Translations under genes and position numbers: made by a program
In this document: piece after piece, positions 6,281 through 6,736 of the stretch
Layout: each line of letters starts with the position of its first letter
How positions within the stretch are numbered: the stretch's first letter is position 1
Source: Clostridia bacterium
Lineage (GTDB): Bacteria > Bacillota > Clostridia > Oscillospirales > CAG-272
NCBI GenBank assembly: GCA_017382615.1
Contig: JAFNZX010000360.1
Location: 1-6,736 of the forward strand
DNA: 6,736 bases
Direction of reading: 5' to 3'
Notes under the pieces: generated by a model
Told to the model about the DNA's origin: nothing
Seen by the model: only the letters and a program-made list of their open reading frames with translations
Database searches by the model: none

Positions 6281-6519
6281 TTTGCCAGCTCCTCAAATGC
6301 AGCACGGTAAAGCTTCAAAATACGCGCTGCCACAAAGTCGATTGTCTCATCGTCTGTCATTTCAACGGCAGCACCCTTTTTGATATCTGTCAATTTATAC
6401 TTGGGCTCGTTGTTTTGGAAAATGTAAAGCTCACCGTACTCTTCGGCAAGTCTTGCCACTCTTGAAAAGTCCTGCGTTGCCTCGGAGATCGAAACGATCC
6501 GATTGGTGTTCAAATGCAC
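6277..6519 (-). CDS. phd: Phd/YefM-type antitoxin
   Basis: Antitoxin of 80 residues encoded directly upstream of the Doc toxin. The N-terminal half (NRIVSISEATQDFSRVARLAEEYGELYIFQNNEPKYKL) has the Phd/YefM pattern: a short strand, the helix S-x-x-x-A-T-Q-x-F-S-R-V, then a strand ending in N-x-P-K-Y. This half dimerises and binds the operator. The C-terminal tail (about 50-80) is charged and helical and should wrap the toxin and block its active site. The start is read as GTG at 6519, because AGGAGG lies at 6528-6533 with an 8-base spacer. The longer GTG reading at 6528 would begin inside that ribosome binding site. The gene overlaps doc by 4 bases. It probably autorepresses the operon, more tightly with toxin bound, as known for P1 Phd/Doc. 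Confidence 0.88.
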   Translation of the reverse strand: MHLNTNRIVSISEATQDFSRVARLAEEYGELYIFQNNEPKYKLTDIKKGAAVEMTDDETIDFVAARILKLYRAAFEELAK

Positions 6520-6527
6520 CGAAAACA

Positions 6528-6533
6528 CCTCCT
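6528..6533 (-). promoter_or_regulatory. Ribosome binding site deciding the antitoxin start
   Basis: AGGAGG on the minus strand ends 8 bases before the GTG at 6519. The upstream GTG at 6528 shares its first base with this element and cannot be served by it. Confidence 0.8.
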
Positions 6534-6546
6534 ATGCTCAATTTCC

Positions 6547-6583
6547 ATACCATTATACCCATTATACACGAACATTCGGATAT
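6547..6583. promoter_or_regulatory. Candidate autoregulatory operator of phd-doc
   Basis: Two elements overlap the promoter. An imperfect inverted repeat is centred on CGAACATTCG (6569-6578), with outer ATA (6564-6566) and TAT (6581-6583), and lies inside the -35/-10 spacer. A direct repeat, ATACCATT (6547-6554) then ATACCCATT (6555-6563), covers both -10 boxes. Phd-type antitoxins bind palindromes at their own promoters, so the spacer palindrome is the better candidate. The assignment is inferred. Confidence 0.45.
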
Positions 6584-6589
6584 TGTCAA
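6552..6589 (-). promoter_or_regulatory. Promoter of the phd-doc operon with two -10 boxes
   Basis: TTGACA (6584-6589), exactly 17 bases, then TATAAT (6561-6566): a perfect consensus promoter. A second TATAAT lies 9 bases further on (6552-6557); with this -35 its spacer would be too long, so it is either a separate weak start or part of a repeated operator. The -35 box begins only 5 bases from the large terminal palindrome. Confidence 0.85.
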
Positions 6590-6594
6590 CCTCC

Positions 6595-6736
6595 GTTTCT
6601 AAGGTAGCAGCGACATTTCCAAGACAGCAGCCGGGTACGTTGTCACAATAAGCAGGCAGCACCCGCGGGTGCTGCCTGCTTATTGTGACAACGTACCCGG
6701 CTGCTGTCTTGGAAATGTCGCTGCTACCTTAGAAAC
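6595..6736. repeat. Perfect spacerless palindrome ending at the window edge
   Basis: The left arm 6595-6665 and right arm 6666-6736 are exact reverse complements over all 71 bases, with the axis inside CCCGCGGG (6662-6669) and no spacer. The right arm stops only because the window stops, so 71 is a minimum arm length. No recognisable gene lies in the arms. One arm shows GCAGC three times, but no insertion-sequence or tRNA features were recognised. The likeliest cause is a fold-back artefact at a contig end. A hairpin replicon end or a real head-to-head inverted duplication would look the same. Together with 6520-6594 this is the longest stretch of the window without a gene. Confidence 0.97.

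Noticed and set aside
6666..6736. Possible partial coding frame in the right palindrome arm
   Set aside because: The arm is open in one frame, but it is only 71 bases of mirrored DNA with no start, ribosome binding site or recognisable protein.

Overview
The window looks like a chromosomal stretch, or contig end, from a Gram-positive anaerobe of the class Clostridia, probably a gut-type organism. The evidence is strong purine-rich ribosome binding sites (AAGGAG, GGGAGG, AGGAGG), near-consensus sigma-A promoters with 17-base spacers, a xylose isomerase of the long (about 440-residue) type, and an LSAC lipoprotein of Firmicutes style. The genus is not claimed. Base composition is mixed and the sugar genes prefer G/C-ending codons.

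Layout. (1) 20-781, minus: an AraC-family regulator with an N-terminal cupin-like domain. (2) 782-904: a compact divergent control region in which a perfect-consensus promoter for the regulator interleaves with an extended -10 promoter for the sugar operon. (3) 905-3707, plus: a two-gene xylose operon, xylulokinase then xylose isomerase, closed by a strong terminator at 3731-3788. (4) 3880-4650, plus: acetolactate decarboxylase with its own promoter, placed directly behind that terminator. (5) 4656-5789, minus and converging on the decarboxylase with only 5 bases between stop codons: a predicted lipoprotein with a C-terminal tyrosine-phosphatase-like domain and an unusual N-terminal domain. 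(6) 5882-6519, minus: a Phd/Doc-type toxin-antitoxin pair with a 4-base ATGA overlap and a consensus promoter. (7) 6595-6736: a perfect palindrome without spacer, with arms of at least 71 bases, running exactly to the last base of the window.

How they work together. Xylose isomerase converts xylose to xylulose and xylulokinase phosphorylates it into the pentose phosphate pathway. The divergent AraC-type protein is the obvious candidate regulator. Acetolactate decarboxylase acts further down in carbon overflow (acetolactate to acetoin) but is a separate transcription unit. The phosphatase lipoprotein and the toxin-antitoxin pair have no evident metabolic link to the sugar genes.

No clear new multi-gene system is visible. 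The items most worth a second look are the terminal palindrome (most simply a contig-end artefact, but also what a hairpin end or head-to-head inverted duplication would give), the two-domain phosphatase lipoprotein, and the interleaved AraC-xylBA promoters.
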